A model generated the notes under the pieces. The model searched no databases and was not told the origin of the DNA. It saw nothing but the letters and a program-made list of their open reading frames with translations. From the IMG/VR virus record IMGVR_UViG_3300042518_000099, positions 1-40,793 of that record: a stretch of DNA of 40,793 nt; one strand, given 5' to 3'. This document shows positions 1 through 9,512 of this stretch, one piece after another. How positions within the stretch are numbered: the stretch's first letter is position 1; every line of letters begins with the position of its first letter. Source of the DNA: a virus. A program made the position numbers and the translations under genes.

Positions 1-295
1 AGGTAGCCATTCCTTTTGTCGCCACTGTCCTGTTACCTGTAGCACCATTGGCAAGCTGAAAGGTAACACCAGCACCAGAGATCGTAAGGTTTCCAGAGTT
101 GTTATTAACGACAAGGATCGTTGTACCTACATCAATCGCCGTAGTTGCGTTTGTGTTTACCGTAAGGGTTGCTGTAGAGCCACCAGTGAAGTAAATATGC
201 TTACCTGCATCGCTTGCAGCCACAGTCGTATTCGTGCTCTGTGGAGCGCCGATATAACCAACCTTGTTAGTACCATCTACCGTACAGTTAGATAA
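1..295. repeat. Copy A of a near-identical long repeat
   Basis: Positions 1-295 match 35938-36232 in the same orientation, with only five substitutions that I can find (near 128, 188, 239, 275 and 290). Both copies code for the C-terminal module of a fibre protein. The match begins at base 1, so the true left limit of this copy is unknown. Confidence 0.92.
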
Positions 296-697
296 GTTAC
301 CCGATGTAGGTGTTCCTAAGATCGGAGTTACTAAGGTAGGTGTATTAGCAAAGACATTAGCACCTGTACCTGTCTCATCCGTAAGCGCTGCTGCTAAGTT
401 TGCAGACGATGGCGTGGCTAGGAAGGTAGCTACGTTAGCTGCAAGACCAGATATACCTGTACTTACTGGTAAGCCTGTACAGTTTGTGAGCGTACCTGAC
501 GATGGTGTACCTAACGCACCGCCAGAGGTTAGTCCTGTAGCAAAGGTTAAGTTGCCTGAACCATCAGTCTGTAGAAACTGATTAGGACTACCGTCTGTGC
601 CAGGAAGCGTAAAGGTTGTGTTGCTGCTGGTATTGGCAGATTGGACGGTTGTTGTCCCTGTCCCAGAAGCGTTACCCTGAATTTTAAGTTTAGACAT
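1..697 (-). CDS. Tail fibre protein, cut by the left edge
   Basis: The gene starts with ATG at 697, with a GGGG-type ribosome site about 7 bases upstream, and runs off the left edge with its stop codon missing. The N-terminus (MSKLKIQGNASGTG, then TLPGTDGSPNQFLQTDGSGN) is the phage-fibre type in which short motifs built on GTDGSGNL repeat. The last 98 or so visible residues are almost identical to the C-terminus of the 239-residue protein at 35885-36604. By that comparison only about 18 residues are missing. It lies directly downstream of the 922-residue fibre gene (3-base gap). The role in host contact is inferred from composition and place; no enzymatic domain is visible. Confidence 0.8.
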   Translation of the reverse strand, partial: MSKLKIQGNASGTGTTTVQSANTSSNTTFTLPGTDGSPNQFLQTDGSGNLTFATGLTSGGALGTPSSGTLTNCTGLPVSTGISGLAANVATFLATPSSANLAAALTDETGTGANVFANTPTLVTPILGTPTSGNLSNCTVDGTNKVGYIGAPQSTNTTVAASDAGKHIYFTGGSTATLTVNTNATTAIDVGTTILVVNNNSGNLTISGAGVTFQLANGATGNRTVATKGMAT

Positions 698-700
698 AAG

Positions 701-3469
701 TTACCCCAAAACCATCCACGATTGACCATCTGGAACCGTCACAGCATAACCTGCCGCGACCGTGACAGGACTGACAGACAGTCCGTTTGTGTTGCTCGTA
801 AGTGTGACATTGCTCGAAATCAAGATTTGCGATTCTAGGATTGGCCCACCAGCACCGCCACCTGTAGCCGACAGCGTACCAGCCGACAAACTAAGGCCAG
901 AACCTACCGTGACGTTGCTAAACCCGCCCGTACCGTTATTGGCTAAAAGCTCTGTATTCGCACCCGTAGGAGCAGGAGCAGCACCTAACGTATTGTAGGA
1001 AAGTGTGACTGCTGTAGAACCGTCAAATGTCGTTCCTGACGCTGCGCCAGAACCAGAGTTATTAAGGGTTAAAGCATTGGTTGTTGTGCCACCTCCACCG
1101 GCAGGAGTAGCCCATGTCCCATCACCTCTCCAGAATGTCGAGGAAGATGCGCCCGTTCCTGAGTTCAGATTCGTAACCGGAAGGTTTCCTGTTACACCTG
1201 TCGATAAAGGCAATCCCGTGGCGTTAGTGAGCGTTCCAGACGAAGGTGTACCTAATGCACCACCGTTAACGACAAACGCGCCAGAAGAGCCTACATTGAC
1301 TCCTAAAGCGGTAACGACACCTGTTCCTGTTGTGGCTGAGGTAATCCCAACGCCAGAACCACCGCCAACAAGAATCGCGTTTGTGAGTAGCGTTCCTGCC
1401 TGCGTCACCATGCCGCTTACGGTATTAGTCTGGACTCCTAATGCCGTAACAACACCTGTGCCTGTAGACAGGTTTACAAACCCGCCTGTTCCATTTGAAG
1501 CCAGGATTTGATTAAGCACACCCGTTGTAGCAGGAGATGCGCCAATCGTGTTGTAACTAATGGTTCGTGCTACCGATCCATCGAAGGTCGTTCCTGAAGC
1601 AGCGCCGGAGCCTGAGTTGTTGAACGTAACCGCATTGGTAGTCGTTCCACCACCGCCAGACGCAGCAGCCCAAACAAACCCCGTTCCATTCCAAGAGAGG
1701 TAAGTCGAGCTAACCGTTGGGCCTGCAATAAAGCTCGTAGTTCCTGAGCTTGTTTGGTAAGGGATCTGGTTAGGACCACCGCTAGCAAGGTTTGTCGAGG
1801 TTGTCGCAGAGGTTGCAGACGTTGCACTTGTCGCCGTTGCCGCGTTGATATTCCAGTTACCTGTCGCGCCTGTACCTGTGATCGGTACATAGTCCGTACC
1901 AGCAGTTGCATTTGCAAAGCCACCAGAACCGTTAGCCTTTAAGATCGAGGTTCCTGTTGTCGCAGGAGCGTAGTCAATCCCAGACGATGCAGTAGAAAAG
2001 CCACCTGCGTTGTCGCCTTTTAGGATGCCTGTGCCTGACGTTGGTGGAGCGAAGTCAGTACCAGACACTGCCGCAGAGATAACGCCGCTAGCAGCCTTCA
2101 GAACGCCCGTAGTGCCTGCCGCCTTTACTAACTTGCCCGTACTACCATCAAACAAAACGATTTGATTAGCGGTCGCTCCAGACGGTCCTACAACGTCACC
2201 TGTTCCTGCTGGAGTCGCCCAGGTTAGTGCGGTCCCATTCCACGAGAGGTAAGTCCCTGACGAGGATGGAGCGGTTACAAAGCCCGTTGTATTAGATGCG
2301 GTCTGTACCGCAAGACGATTGGCAGCGCCGCCTGCAAGATTGGTTGCGGTTGTTGCCGATGTTGCACTTGTCGCACTATTGGCAGAACCAAGAATGTCGA
2401 TGTTCCAGGTTCCAGTAGCACCAGAACCCGTGTTAGAAGGAACGCCTAGATTGGTGCGAGCGTCACTTGCTGTAGAAGCGCCAGTACCACCGTCTGCAAC
2501 GGCTAGGTCTGTAATCCCTGTGATCGAGCCACCAGAGATAGAAACCGAATTAGCCGCTTGTGTAGCGATAGATCCAAGACCGAGGTTCGTTCTTGCGGTC
2601 GAGGCCGACGATAGGTCAGAGAGATTGTTAGCCCTGTAAGCGTAGGTCGTGTCCTGGCCTGTCGCAGTCACACCTAAGTTAGTGCGAGCATCTAATGCAG
2701 AAGAAGCTCCGGTCCCACCGTCTGCCACGGCAAGATCGGTAATTCCTGTAATCGAGCCGCCAGTAATAGATACGCTAGCAGCAGACTGTGTGGCAATCGT
2801 GCCTAAGCCTAAATTCGTGCGAGCAGTCGATGCCGAAGAAAGATCAGAGAGGTTGTTGGACCTAAAGGCATACGTTGTGTCCTGGCCTGTCTCGGTAACG
2901 CCTAAGTTAGTTCTCGCAGTCGCAGCATCTGTCGCGCCTGTACCACCGCGAGCGACTGTCAGGGTTCCTGTCGTTCCCGCGATAATAGGAAGGCCCGTGG
3001 CGTTAGTTAAGGTTACCGCAGAGGGAGTGCCGAGATCAGGTGTCGTTAGTGTTGGAGATGTTGCGCGAACAACATTGCCCGTACCCGTAACGGATGAGAA
3101 AGAAAGATTTCCAGACCCGTCTGTGCCTAGTAGGGTGTTGGCAGCGCCATCGGCAGAGGGAAGTACAAAGGTCGTATTGGTGGAGATAGAGGCGGCAGCG
3201 CGTAACTCAACGTAGTTAGAACCGTTGTCTGCATCCTCTCCGAGACGAACGCGACCTGCGTTAGCCGTTACACCCTGAACCGTTAAGACATCAGAAGAGG
3301 TAAATGAGTCGCCATCTAAGCCTGCCTGTTGATTCTTGAGCTGCGACATAAGCTCACGAATCGCGTTGTTGATGTTACTAGGAGCGCAGCCCTCAGCAAT
3401 ATCGATGCCATCAATATCGGTGTTGTTGCCTGGAGTTGAGGAGAACTCGGAAATCTTTGTCTTTGCCAT
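701..3469 (-). CDS. Large repeat-rich tail fibre protein
   Basis: 922 residues, ATG start with GGAG six bases upstream. The N-terminus ([20 protein letters not shown], then [14 protein letters not shown]) is a conserved phage-fibre opening that probably attaches the fibre to the tail. Residues about 170-350 hold copies of a unit ending GGTGA..ARTNLGV, with two close copies of a block containing [16 protein letters not shown] and [19 protein letters not shown]. Further on come repeated [14 protein letters not shown] blocks. The C-terminus ends in a VTVPDGQSW motif also found at the end of the collagen-like fibre at 36615-38171. No catalytic motif is visible. Assigned as a fibre or receptor-binding protein from repeats and position. 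Confidence 0.85.
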   Translation of the reverse strand: MAKTKISEFSSTPGNNTDIDGIDIAEGCAPSNINNAIRELMSQLKNQQAGLDGDSFTSSDVLTVQGVTANAGRVRLGEDADNGSNYVELRAAASISTNTTFVLPSADGAANTLLGTDGSGNLSFSSVTGTGNVVRATSPTLTTPDLGTPSAVTLTNATGLPIIAGTTGTLTVARGGTGATDAATARTNLGVTETGQDTTYAFRSNNLSDLSSASTARTNLGLGTIATQSAASVSITGGSITGITDLAVADGGTGASSALDARTNLGVTATGQDTTYAYRANNLSDLSSASTARTNLGLGSIATQAANSVSISGGSITGITDLAVADGGTGASTASDARTNLGVPSNTGSGATGTWNIDILGSANSATSATSATTATNLAGGAANRLAVQTASNTTGFVTAPSSSGTYLSWNGTALTWATPAGTGDVVGPSGATANQIVLFDGSTGKLVKAAGTTGVLKAASGVISAAVSGTDFAPPTSGTGILKGDNAGGFSTASSGIDYAPATTGTSILKANGSGGFANATAGTDYVPITGTGATGNWNINAATATSATSATSATTSTNLASGGPNQIPYQTSSGTTSFIAGPTVSSTYLSWNGTGFVWAAASGGGGTTTNAVTFNNSGSGAASGTTFDGSVARTISYNTIGASPATTGVLNQILASNGTGGFVNLSTGTGVVTALGVQTNTVSGMVTQAGTLLTNAILVGGGSGVGITSATTGTGVVTALGVNVGSSGAFVVNGGALGTPSSGTLTNATGLPLSTGVTGNLPVTNLNSGTGASSSTFWRGDGTWATPAGGGGTTTNALTLNNSGSGAASGTTFDGSTAVTLSYNTLGAAPAPTGANTELLANNGTGGFSNVTVGSGLSLSAGTLSATGGGAGGPILESQILISSNVTLTSNTNGLSVSPVTVAAGYAVTVPDGQSWMVLG

Positions 3470-3471
3470 GA

Positions 3472-5376
3472 TTACTCCGCTAGCAACGATGGGGTTAAAT
3501 AAGCCCCAGCGCCATACGCCCCTGCGCTTCTTGCGCCTACCGCAGTGCCGCCCATAATTTGACCGACCCTACGCTGTAAATCTGCCATCACGCTATCGTC
3601 CTGTAACGCCCTTCTAACAAGAGTTGGGTCTGTTTCAACCAAAATCTTTGCAACACGCTCACGATCAGGCTCGGAAAGATTTTGAGTTTTGCTACTCAGG
3701 ATTTTACGGGTTACGTTCAATAAAGCGAAGGGATCTCCGCTCATAGCCGAAACCATCTCCTGAGCAGAAACATTAGAACCAACTTTTTGAGCCTGTAACA
3801 GGCTAGGAGCAGTTTGAGATCCACCAAGAACCGAAGTGGCTGTTTTTTGAGATTGAGACGCAAGATCAATTTTCTTCATCAAGTCGGAAAGCGAATCTTG
3901 AGGGTACACAGACCTTAAGATTTTTGCTTCTTTGCTCTCAGGGTCTGCGAGCGTTGTCATTAAAGACTTGCGCTGCCCAGTTGTGAACTTGTTGCGGAAT
4001 GAGTCCATAACGCCAGAGCGATATGCTTGTAATTGCTGTGCGTTTAGTCCCTGAACTTCCAAATCAACCTGGTCTGCACTTTTCGTAAGAGCTTTCCTGC
4101 CCTCGCCAAAAGCGTCTCTTGCTTGACGCAATGCAGCAGCACCTGCCCTGGCTTTGGCTAATGGCTGAGATGCTGCGTCCAGTGCCGTTTTGATGTTTAA
4201 CTCAAGGTTTTTAAGGATCTCTCCATAAGACCCCTGCCCTGCTCGATAGGCTTGATCTGCCTCGTCGCGCAAAGCCCTTCTTGCAATCTCGAAATCTTCA
4301 AGTGTTGCGCCTTTATCAAACTTCACATTGCCATCAACAACCTCAAAAAAGTTTTTCTTACCTGTTTCTGCTCGGTAATTGCGGTTGATGTTTTCAACTA
4401 CATTGGGAACTTTTTTGATTGCATCGCCAAAGGCTAGTGTTAACTCAGGAGATATGATCCCGCCTTGTTCAAAGGCTTGTTTGTATGCCTGGCGCTCTGC
4501 TGCTCTTGCAGCGTCATCAGTCATCTTCATGGAGCGAAGCACGCTCTTATTAACGCCAGGCGTTAATCCTGCCTGCATCATGCTTTGAGCAGACTTTCTA
4601 AACGCTTCAGGTCGGACCGTTAATGCTTCTCTAAGAATATTGGAAGCAGAGCCACCCTGTGAGTACAGCGCACGAACCGCTGTTCTCAGCGTCTCGTTTT
4701 CTGCCATGATTTCGCCCTTAGCGATACGATCAACGATCTCATCTGTTGTCATGCCGCTAGTGCTTGCGAGCCTTTGGATTTCCGTTTCGACAGCCTTGCT
4801 TCCTCGACCGCCTATGTTGCGCCTAGCCCAATCGACAACCTTGTCGGCAGTAAACCCAAGAGCCTCCATACCCTTCTGAGCAATCGGACCTAGCGCAGCG
4901 CCTGTAACCGCTCCGGTAACCGCGCCAGCGCCACGTTCTTGCATACCACCCTCAGCAGATGCAAATCCAGTGATACCACCTTGCGCTCCACTGAGCGCAG
5001 CAGCGCGTCCTAGCGTCATTGGAATAGATGCGCCGCCAGTAAGCGGAGCGGTTAATAAACCCATACCCGCCGCACCCATCAATTCAGCACCAGTTGATTC
5101 AACGGGCTGTGCTTGCTGGTAAGCCTTGATCTTTGTACGGATCTCGCTAAGAACCTCGTCGTACGGCCTTCCCGTCCATCGAGAAACAATCGCGGCCTCA
5201 GCCTCGTCAGATGCTCCCATCGTAAAACCTTGGGCGGCAGTACGAAGTCTTTGCGTAGGAGGCTCCTTTTGAGCCTGCATTAGTGCCGCCTGATACGCTT
5301 GCTCGTCCGTAAGTTCTTGCTCGGACTCTACGCGAAACCGACCTTGGCCTGGAATCTCGACGCTGTAGGTTTTCAT
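3472..5376 (-). CDS. Probable internal virion / DNA-ejection protein
   Basis: 634 residues. The first 35 residues ([20 protein letters not shown]) form a short conserved opening seen in phage virion proteins. Next comes a glycine/alanine-rich stretch (about 100-175) that could be membrane-active, then a long, mostly helical, charged region. Its start overlaps the stop of the upstream gene by one base (TAATG). The size, the hydrophobic Gly/Ala segment and the place between the tail hub and the fibres resemble ejection proteins of podoviruses. No lytic transglycosylase motif is visible, so the role is inferred. Confidence 0.6.
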   Translation of the reverse strand: MKTYSVEIPGQGRFRVESEQELTDEQAYQAALMQAQKEPPTQRLRTAAQGFTMGASDEAEAAIVSRWTGRPYDEVLSEIRTKIKAYQQAQPVESTGAELMGAAGMGLLTAPLTGGASIPMTLGRAAALSGAQGGITGFASAEGGMQERGAGAVTGAVTGAALGPIAQKGMEALGFTADKVVDWARRNIGGRGSKAVETEIQRLASTSGMTTDEIVDRIAKGEIMAENETLRTAVRALYSQGGSASNILREALTVRPEAFRKSAQSMMQAGLTPGVNKSVLRSMKMTDDAARAAERQAYKQAFEQGGIISPELTLAFGDAIKKVPNVVENINRNYRAETGKKNFFEVVDGNVKFDKGATLEDFEIARRALRDEADQAYRAGQGSYGEILKNLELNIKTALDAASQPLAKARAGAAALRQARDAFGEGRKALTKSADQVDLEVQGLNAQQLQAYRSGVMDSFRNKFTTGQRKSLMTTLADPESKEAKILRSVYPQDSLSDLMKKIDLASQSQKTATSVLGGSQTAPSLLQAQKVGSNVSAQEMVSAMSGDPFALLNVTRKILSSKTQNLSEPDRERVAKILVETDPTLVRRALQDDSVMADLQRRVGQIMGGTAVGARSAGAYGAGAYLTPSLLAE

Positions 5377-6830
5377 TAGCGTTCCCTAATAACTCTTACG
5401 CCTGGAGGCAGTCCAGCAGAACCAACGGACCTAAGCCCTTCAAACTTGCGCCTTAATTGATCTCCAGACGTTGTGTAAACAGGAGACGTTTGCCTAAAGT
5501 TTTCCAAAGCCCTGTCTTGTTCAGCCTTAGCTTTGATAGGGTTTGACGCAATAATTTTTTCGTTTTCTTGAACCCATCTTGAAGAGAAATCAGCGTCAGC
5601 AAGTTGCCGCTCCGCTTTAACTCGTAATGCTTCGAGTATTAGTTTATTACCTTCAACTGACTTGGATAATTCCGGCGATGATTTAGCAATAAACGCCAAA
5701 TCCTTGTCTGTTGGATTTGCGCCAAGCGATTTAACCTGCGGCAAAACAAGCTGCGCCGTAGCCGCCTGAACAGCCTCAATACCAGCGGTTTCTGGAACCT
5801 TAAAGTTAGGATCAATTGCCTGACCAATTCGATTAAGAGTTGCCCTAGACTCGGCCCCAAAACCTGTTTTTACTCCAGCATCAAGGAATCCTTGTAGCTG
5901 ACCAACAACACCAAGCGTTGTTCTTGCGTTGCCAGCAGCCTCTTGAATACCCTGATAGCTAGCAAAAACACCTTTGCCAAATTCACTTTGAGTCGGGACG
6001 TTAACCCCAACATTAGTCGCCCCAGCTTTTTTAGACTCTATGACACCTTTCTGCCAAACGTCTTGCCTTTGTTTTGGGGTTAATTTTGCAGGATCGCTAG
6101 TGCCATATTCACTAAGGGCATAATTTGCCGCCTCCCCTGTAAACCCTTTGCCGCCAGCATCCATAACTCTTACTAAAGACGGTGTTTTTGCATTTTTGTC
6201 ATAAGCAAAAATACCCTGGTCTGTTGACATATAGCCCATCTCAGAACTTTGTGGGACGGTATGCAGCACCTGCCCAGTTACTTCGTCCATGATTACATCG
6301 CCAGGCTTATAAACCTTTGTTTGCGGTTTAGTAAATGATTGAATCTGTTGGCCTAGCGGAATAGCAACCGTTGGCGACACACCGGCAGCAGTTGCTCTTT
6401 GCAAAAACTGTTGAGGATCAAATCGAGCTGGACCCGTAGCAACAGAAGGAGTTCTCATTTCCATCCGCTCAAGATCCGTCAACTCTCTTTGAGGAGCGAC
6501 CATAGCGCCCTGAATAAGGCCAGGTAATGCTTGTTCAGCTCTTTGTTTCTTCGCCATCTCGCCAAGCTGTAGCGCAGTCATCTTATCCTGCACCGCTTGC
6601 TGCACAGCACCGCGATAGGCTTGTTGGCCTGTCATAAGACCCTGCCCGATGATCTGGCCTATGTTCTGCCTTTGTGCGGAAGGCCCAGAAGCCATGAGAA
6701 GCCCGATACCAGCACCTAACAAGCCTTGGTTTTGCGCTTCTCTGCGTAACCTCTCAGCCTCATCCGCTCCCATGAGTTGCCCCATGTAGGACGGTCCTGA
6801 ACCAAACAATCTTTGTAAATACTCGTCCAT
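5376..6830 (-). CDS. Probable internal virion protein, about 484 residues
   Basis: I place the start at the second of two adjacent ATGs because it sits five bases after GAGG; the first, at 6833, would leave only two. The protein opens MDEYLQRLFGSG and has a glycine-rich hydrophobic segment near residues 35-55 (LLGAGIGLLMASG). A mainly helical body rich in Q, A and K follows, ending in PPGVRVIRER. It sits in a run of four low-complexity structural genes with touching ends. This gene order is typical of podovirus core or ejection proteins. No domain that I can name is present. Confidence 0.6.
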   Translation of the reverse strand: MDEYLQRLFGSGPSYMGQLMGADEAERLRREAQNQGLLGAGIGLLMASGPSAQRQNIGQIIGQGLMTGQQAYRGAVQQAVQDKMTALQLGEMAKKQRAEQALPGLIQGAMVAPQRELTDLERMEMRTPSVATGPARFDPQQFLQRATAAGVSPTVAIPLGQQIQSFTKPQTKVYKPGDVIMDEVTGQVLHTVPQSSEMGYMSTDQGIFAYDKNAKTPSLVRVMDAGGKGFTGEAANYALSEYGTSDPAKLTPKQRQDVWQKGVIESKKAGATNVGVNVPTQSEFGKGVFASYQGIQEAAGNARTTLGVVGQLQGFLDAGVKTGFGAESRATLNRIGQAIDPNFKVPETAGIEAVQAATAQLVLPQVKSLGANPTDKDLAFIAKSSPELSKSVEGNKLILEALRVKAERQLADADFSSRWVQENEKIIASNPIKAKAEQDRALENFRQTSPVYTTSGDQLRRKFEGLRSVGSAGLPPGVRVIRER

Positions 6831-6837
6831 CATGACC

Positions 6838-7341
6838 TCATAGCAACGATAAGCGTTTGCGTTGGATAGGTTGAGGTAAATACGATGCAATATCTGGAGC
6901 CTGCAAAGCCTGACCTCTCTTTATGCCTGGAGCCTGCCCCATAGGTCTTGGCTGAGACTGTTGCAACATACTTACCCCTTGCAGGCCCATTGATGCGGTT
7001 TTAGCCGTTCCTGGCGAAAACAATGCCTTAGCAAGTGGACCGCCTGCACCTGAGTACGTTGCAGAGCCGCCTGTAGACATCAGACCAGGAAGGCCAAACT
7101 CTCCCGTCTGTGCAGCTAACATCGCAGCCTGTTGAGATCCAGCAGTCATGCCAGGCAAGGAGCCATAGGCAGAAGATAAGAACGGATTTGCCGCTCCCGT
7201 TGCTGTTGCCGCTGTTTGTGCCGCACTAGCAGCAGCCGCCGCCTCAGCAGCAGTTGCAGCAGCCGCCGCCGCAGCAGCGCCCTCTGCCGCCGCAGCAGAA
7301 CCAATAACCTCAGCGGCAATAATTGGCTCCGCACCGCTCAT
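6838..7341 (-). CDS. Small alanine-rich virion protein
   Basis: 167 residues. Residues about 8-50 are almost pure alanine with a few E, T and S, written with GCA/GCC codon runs prone to slippage. After this comes FLSSAYGSLPGM (about 53-64), a motif shared with the C-terminus of the gene just upstream. The rest is glycine-rich with a basic C-terminus. The start overlaps the upstream stop by four bases (ATGC...TGA). The context suggests a virion protein encoded with the internal-protein genes; the function is unknown. Confidence 0.6.
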   Translation of the reverse strand: MSGAEPIIAAEVIGSAAAAEGAAAAAAAATAAEAAAAASAAQTAATATGAANPFLSSAYGSLPGMTAGSQQAAMLAAQTGEFGLPGLMSTGGSATYSGAGGPLAKALFSPGTAKTASMGLQGVSMLQQSQPRPMGQAPGIKRGQALQAPDIASYLPQPIQRKRLSLL

Positions 7342-8345
7342 GCTAACAACGCCTTTCCTGCCAATGCCGCGCCAAGAACGCCAGCTAGCGGATTAGAGTA
7401 GGTGGGTTGGATAGTCTGCATACCAGCAGGCGATCCATAAGCACTCGACAGAAACGACTGTAGGTTCGCGTAAGGTTGTTGTTGTTGGTAGTTGAACTTC
7501 TGAATGGCATCCGCAAGAGCAGCCTGCTGGTATTGCTCTGCTGTCTGACCAACCTGAGCAAGTTGTGCAATGTCCGTGTAGTCCTGAGCAGCAAGACCTG
7601 GCGCAGCACCGATAGCCGCCTGTTGTCTAGCTCTTTCTTGCTCATAAAGATTGGTTGTCAAACCAAGCGCTGCCTGTTGTCTAGCTTTCTCTTGCTCATA
7701 AAGGTTTGCGCCGAGACCAAGCGCAGACTGCTGTCTTGCTCGCTCGTCCGCGTAATTTTGATAAGCAAGCTGACCCGCTTGGGAAGTTATCGCATTTGCT
7801 AACGCTCCTTGAGCGCGAGCCTCTTGAGACATAAGAGCTTCATTTGTCCCGTAGCGACCAGAAGCAGAAGCTCTAGACCTCATCTGGTTGATTGCGTCTT
7901 GATAAGACTGCGTTGCTTGAGAAAACCCTGGTTGCAAGGCTTGCGTGAGGTAAGGATTCGGGTTGAGGTAGCTCCCAGATAACGTGCTTTGCAAAACTGG
8001 ATTAAATTGGTTTTGTAAAGTTGTAGCCTGTGTTCCGCTAAGTTGCCCAGCAAGAATCGGGTTAAATTGGCCCTGTAAAGCTGTAGCCTGAGCGCCGCCT
8101 ATCTGGCCTGCAAGTTGTTGTTGGGCTAAAGGTACAAGCGGATTGCCTTGCATAGCCCTTGTCTGCATCGCAGACATTGCTGCCTGAGTCTGTTGCGATG
8201 GTCCAACGTACGTCTGCCCTGTGTAGGCTTGTGGGCCTCCAGTTGCGTATAGACGTTGAGCCTCAGATAGACCGTACTGAACGTACGGCTGCATAGACGG
8301 ATCTAATTCCGTCCTGGTTACTGTGTTTGTTGACCCGCCAGCCAT
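7338..8345 (-). CDS. Glutamine-rich virion protein with internal repeats
   Basis: 335 residues, start supported by GAGAGG seven bases upstream. It is rich in Q, A, G and Y. Two kinds of internal repeats are visible. One is a 20-residue pair at 79-118 (core LQGQFNPILAGQLSG). The other is three 18-residue units at 201-254 (core ARQQAALGLTTNLYEQ). The C-terminus carries FLSSAYGSPAGM, shared with the next gene. The opening (TNTVTRTELDPSMQPYVQYG) is a type common in phage structural proteins near ejection genes. Likely an internal or tail-associated virion protein; the exact role is unknown. Confidence 0.6.
   Translation of the reverse strand: MAGGSTNTVTRTELDPSMQPYVQYGLSEAQRLYATGGPQAYTGQTYVGPSQQTQAAMSAMQTRAMQGNPLVPLAQQQLAGQIGGAQATALQGQFNPILAGQLSGTQATTLQNQFNPVLQSTLSGSYLNPNPYLTQALQPGFSQATQSYQDAINQMRSRASASGRYGTNEALMSQEARAQGALANAITSQAGQLAYQNYADERARQQSALGLGANLYEQEKARQQAALGLTTNLYEQERARQQAAIGAAPGLAAQDYTDIAQLAQVGQTAEQYQQAALADAIQKFNYQQQQPYANLQSFLSSAYGSPAGMQTIQPTYSNPLAGVLGAALAGKALLA
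7584..7745 (-). repeat. Three tandem 54-base coding repeats
   Basis: These repeats encode residues 201-254 of the glutamine-rich protein: ERARQQSALGLGANLYEQ, then EKARQQAALGLTTNLYEQ, then a diverged third unit that begins ERARQQAAIG. The DNA shows the same periodic sequence around TTGTCTAGC and TTGCTCATAAAG. Confidence 0.85.
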
Positions 8346-8346
8346 A

Positions 8347-8733
8347 TTAAACCTCTCTTACCCATTTCCTGGGCCTGAAACCCAACGCTTGAGCTTTGCG
8401 ATCCCAGCCTTTACGCCACGAATCAAAGCTGATAGTCCTTGCGCCACCTTCTCTCGCAATGCGGAGAACATGATCCATGCCTGCATCAAAATCTCCCTTG
8501 CCATAAGCGCACCAAATATGCAAATTATCGCCGATAGGCTGCAAAACAACAAAGCCGCAAGGATAAGTATCCTCAACAAAGACCCAAAGAAGTGATCGCC
8601 CTGCAAAACAGTCCGCGTAAATGTCTTCGGGTATCCATGCTTCTGGACTCTTTCTGAGAATGACTTCCAATCCCTGCCTAACGAACGGCCAGATCTTGCG
8701 AAGATTTTCCGGCTTAACGTATTGAACATTCAT
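8347..8733 (-). CDS. Small GNAT-like protein
   Basis: 128 residues. The layout (N-terminal helix, LWVFVEDTYPCGFVVLQP strands, then a helix with ARTISFDSWRKGW, and KAQALGFRPRK near the end) matches the shape of small GNAT acyltransferases, where a final xLGF segment follows the last helix. The acetyl-CoA loop is not convincing. Proteins of this kind are known next to tail and ejection genes of podoviruses and may be structural rather than catalytic. The start overlaps the upstream stop (ATGA). The function is inferred. Confidence 0.5.
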   Translation of the reverse strand: MNVQYVKPENLRKIWPFVRQGLEVILRKSPEAWIPEDIYADCFAGRSLLWVFVEDTYPCGFVVLQPIGDNLHIWCAYGKGDFDAGMDHVLRIAREGGARTISFDSWRKGWDRKAQALGFRPRKWVREV

Positions 8734-9512
8734 CCAACCACCACATAACCGTACGTCTTATCGGAGGTAGCGTTAGGAAAATGCGTAATCGTCGCGGAGC
8801 CATTCGTAACCGAAGAGATATACACCCCACCGTTAGAAAACCCCCCAACAAACTGCATCGTGGCAATCACAGAAGGAGTCGCAGGTCTCGTCGGACTCGT
8901 TTGAGTGGGGATGTGCTCGATGATGGCAAGCGTTGATGTTGTAGACCACATAAGCTCAATGTAGTCATTGGCCGCCAGGTCCAAGAAGATGTTAAGCGCA
9001 GCAATGATGTGGCCTTTGACCGACCCGTGTTTTGAGTCAATCGAAAACTTAGAGTTACTGTCAGCAACGTCAGTGCCGTTTTTTCTTATCCAAACATCTA
9101 CGTCCTGTATCTGCGAGTCATCGTTAGCAAACTGAATCGAGAACTGGAAGTTGTACTTACCAGCAGCCCTTACATTGATCCTCGACGAGTTTGATAGGTA
9201 GACGTTGTTAGATAGGTCGGTGTTAGATAACGTAATGGCATAGGCTGTTGTGGTGCTTGCAGCAGATTGGTCTGTAACGTCAAAAAACGACCCATAAGGG
9301 ACCGCATCTGCGTAGGCATTGGCAGAGTAAGGAACGAGGATGATCTTGCTTTCTACCCCTATTCTCGCGTCTGTAATCGTGGTTGTGGTGGCGTTTCCAG
9401 TATTAAGCGTCACCGTTCCCGTGTTGTTGGTCTTACCGTCCATGATGTTACGGACGATTTCGGCAACCGCTCTCGCATCGCCGCCAAACGGAGGCAGCGT
9501 ACGGAAGATCAT
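8730..9512 (-). CDS. Head-fibre-like structural protein with C1q-like jelly roll
   Basis: 260 residues. The N-terminus (RTLPPFGGDARAVAEIVRNI, then MDGKTNNTG) is a conserved phage motif near the tail hub gene. Residues about 105-180 (SSRINVRAAGKYNFQFSIQF, then VDVWIRKNGTDV) look like a C1q/TNF-type beta sandwich, common in virion decoration and fibre proteins. The C-terminus is beta-rich. It overlaps both neighbours by four bases, so it is translated with the tail hub gene upstream. Decoration or fibre function is inferred. Confidence 0.6.
   Translation of the reverse strand: MIFRTLPPFGGDARAVAEIVRNIMDGKTNNTGTVTLNTGNATTTTITDARIGVESKIILVPYSANAYADAVPYGSFFDVTDQSAASTTTAYAITLSNTDLSNNVYLSNSSRINVRAAGKYNFQFSIQFANDDSQIQDVDVWIRKNGTDVADSNSKFSIDSKHGSVKGHIIAALNIFLDLAANDYIELMWSTTSTLAIIEHIPTQTSPTRPATPSVIATMQFVGGFSNGGVYISSVTNGSATITHFPNATSDKTYGYVVVG

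Noticed and set aside
1005-3215. Several proline/valine-rich plus-strand frames
   Set aside because: They are mirror frames of the 922-residue fibre gene, whose repeat codons lack stops on the other strand.
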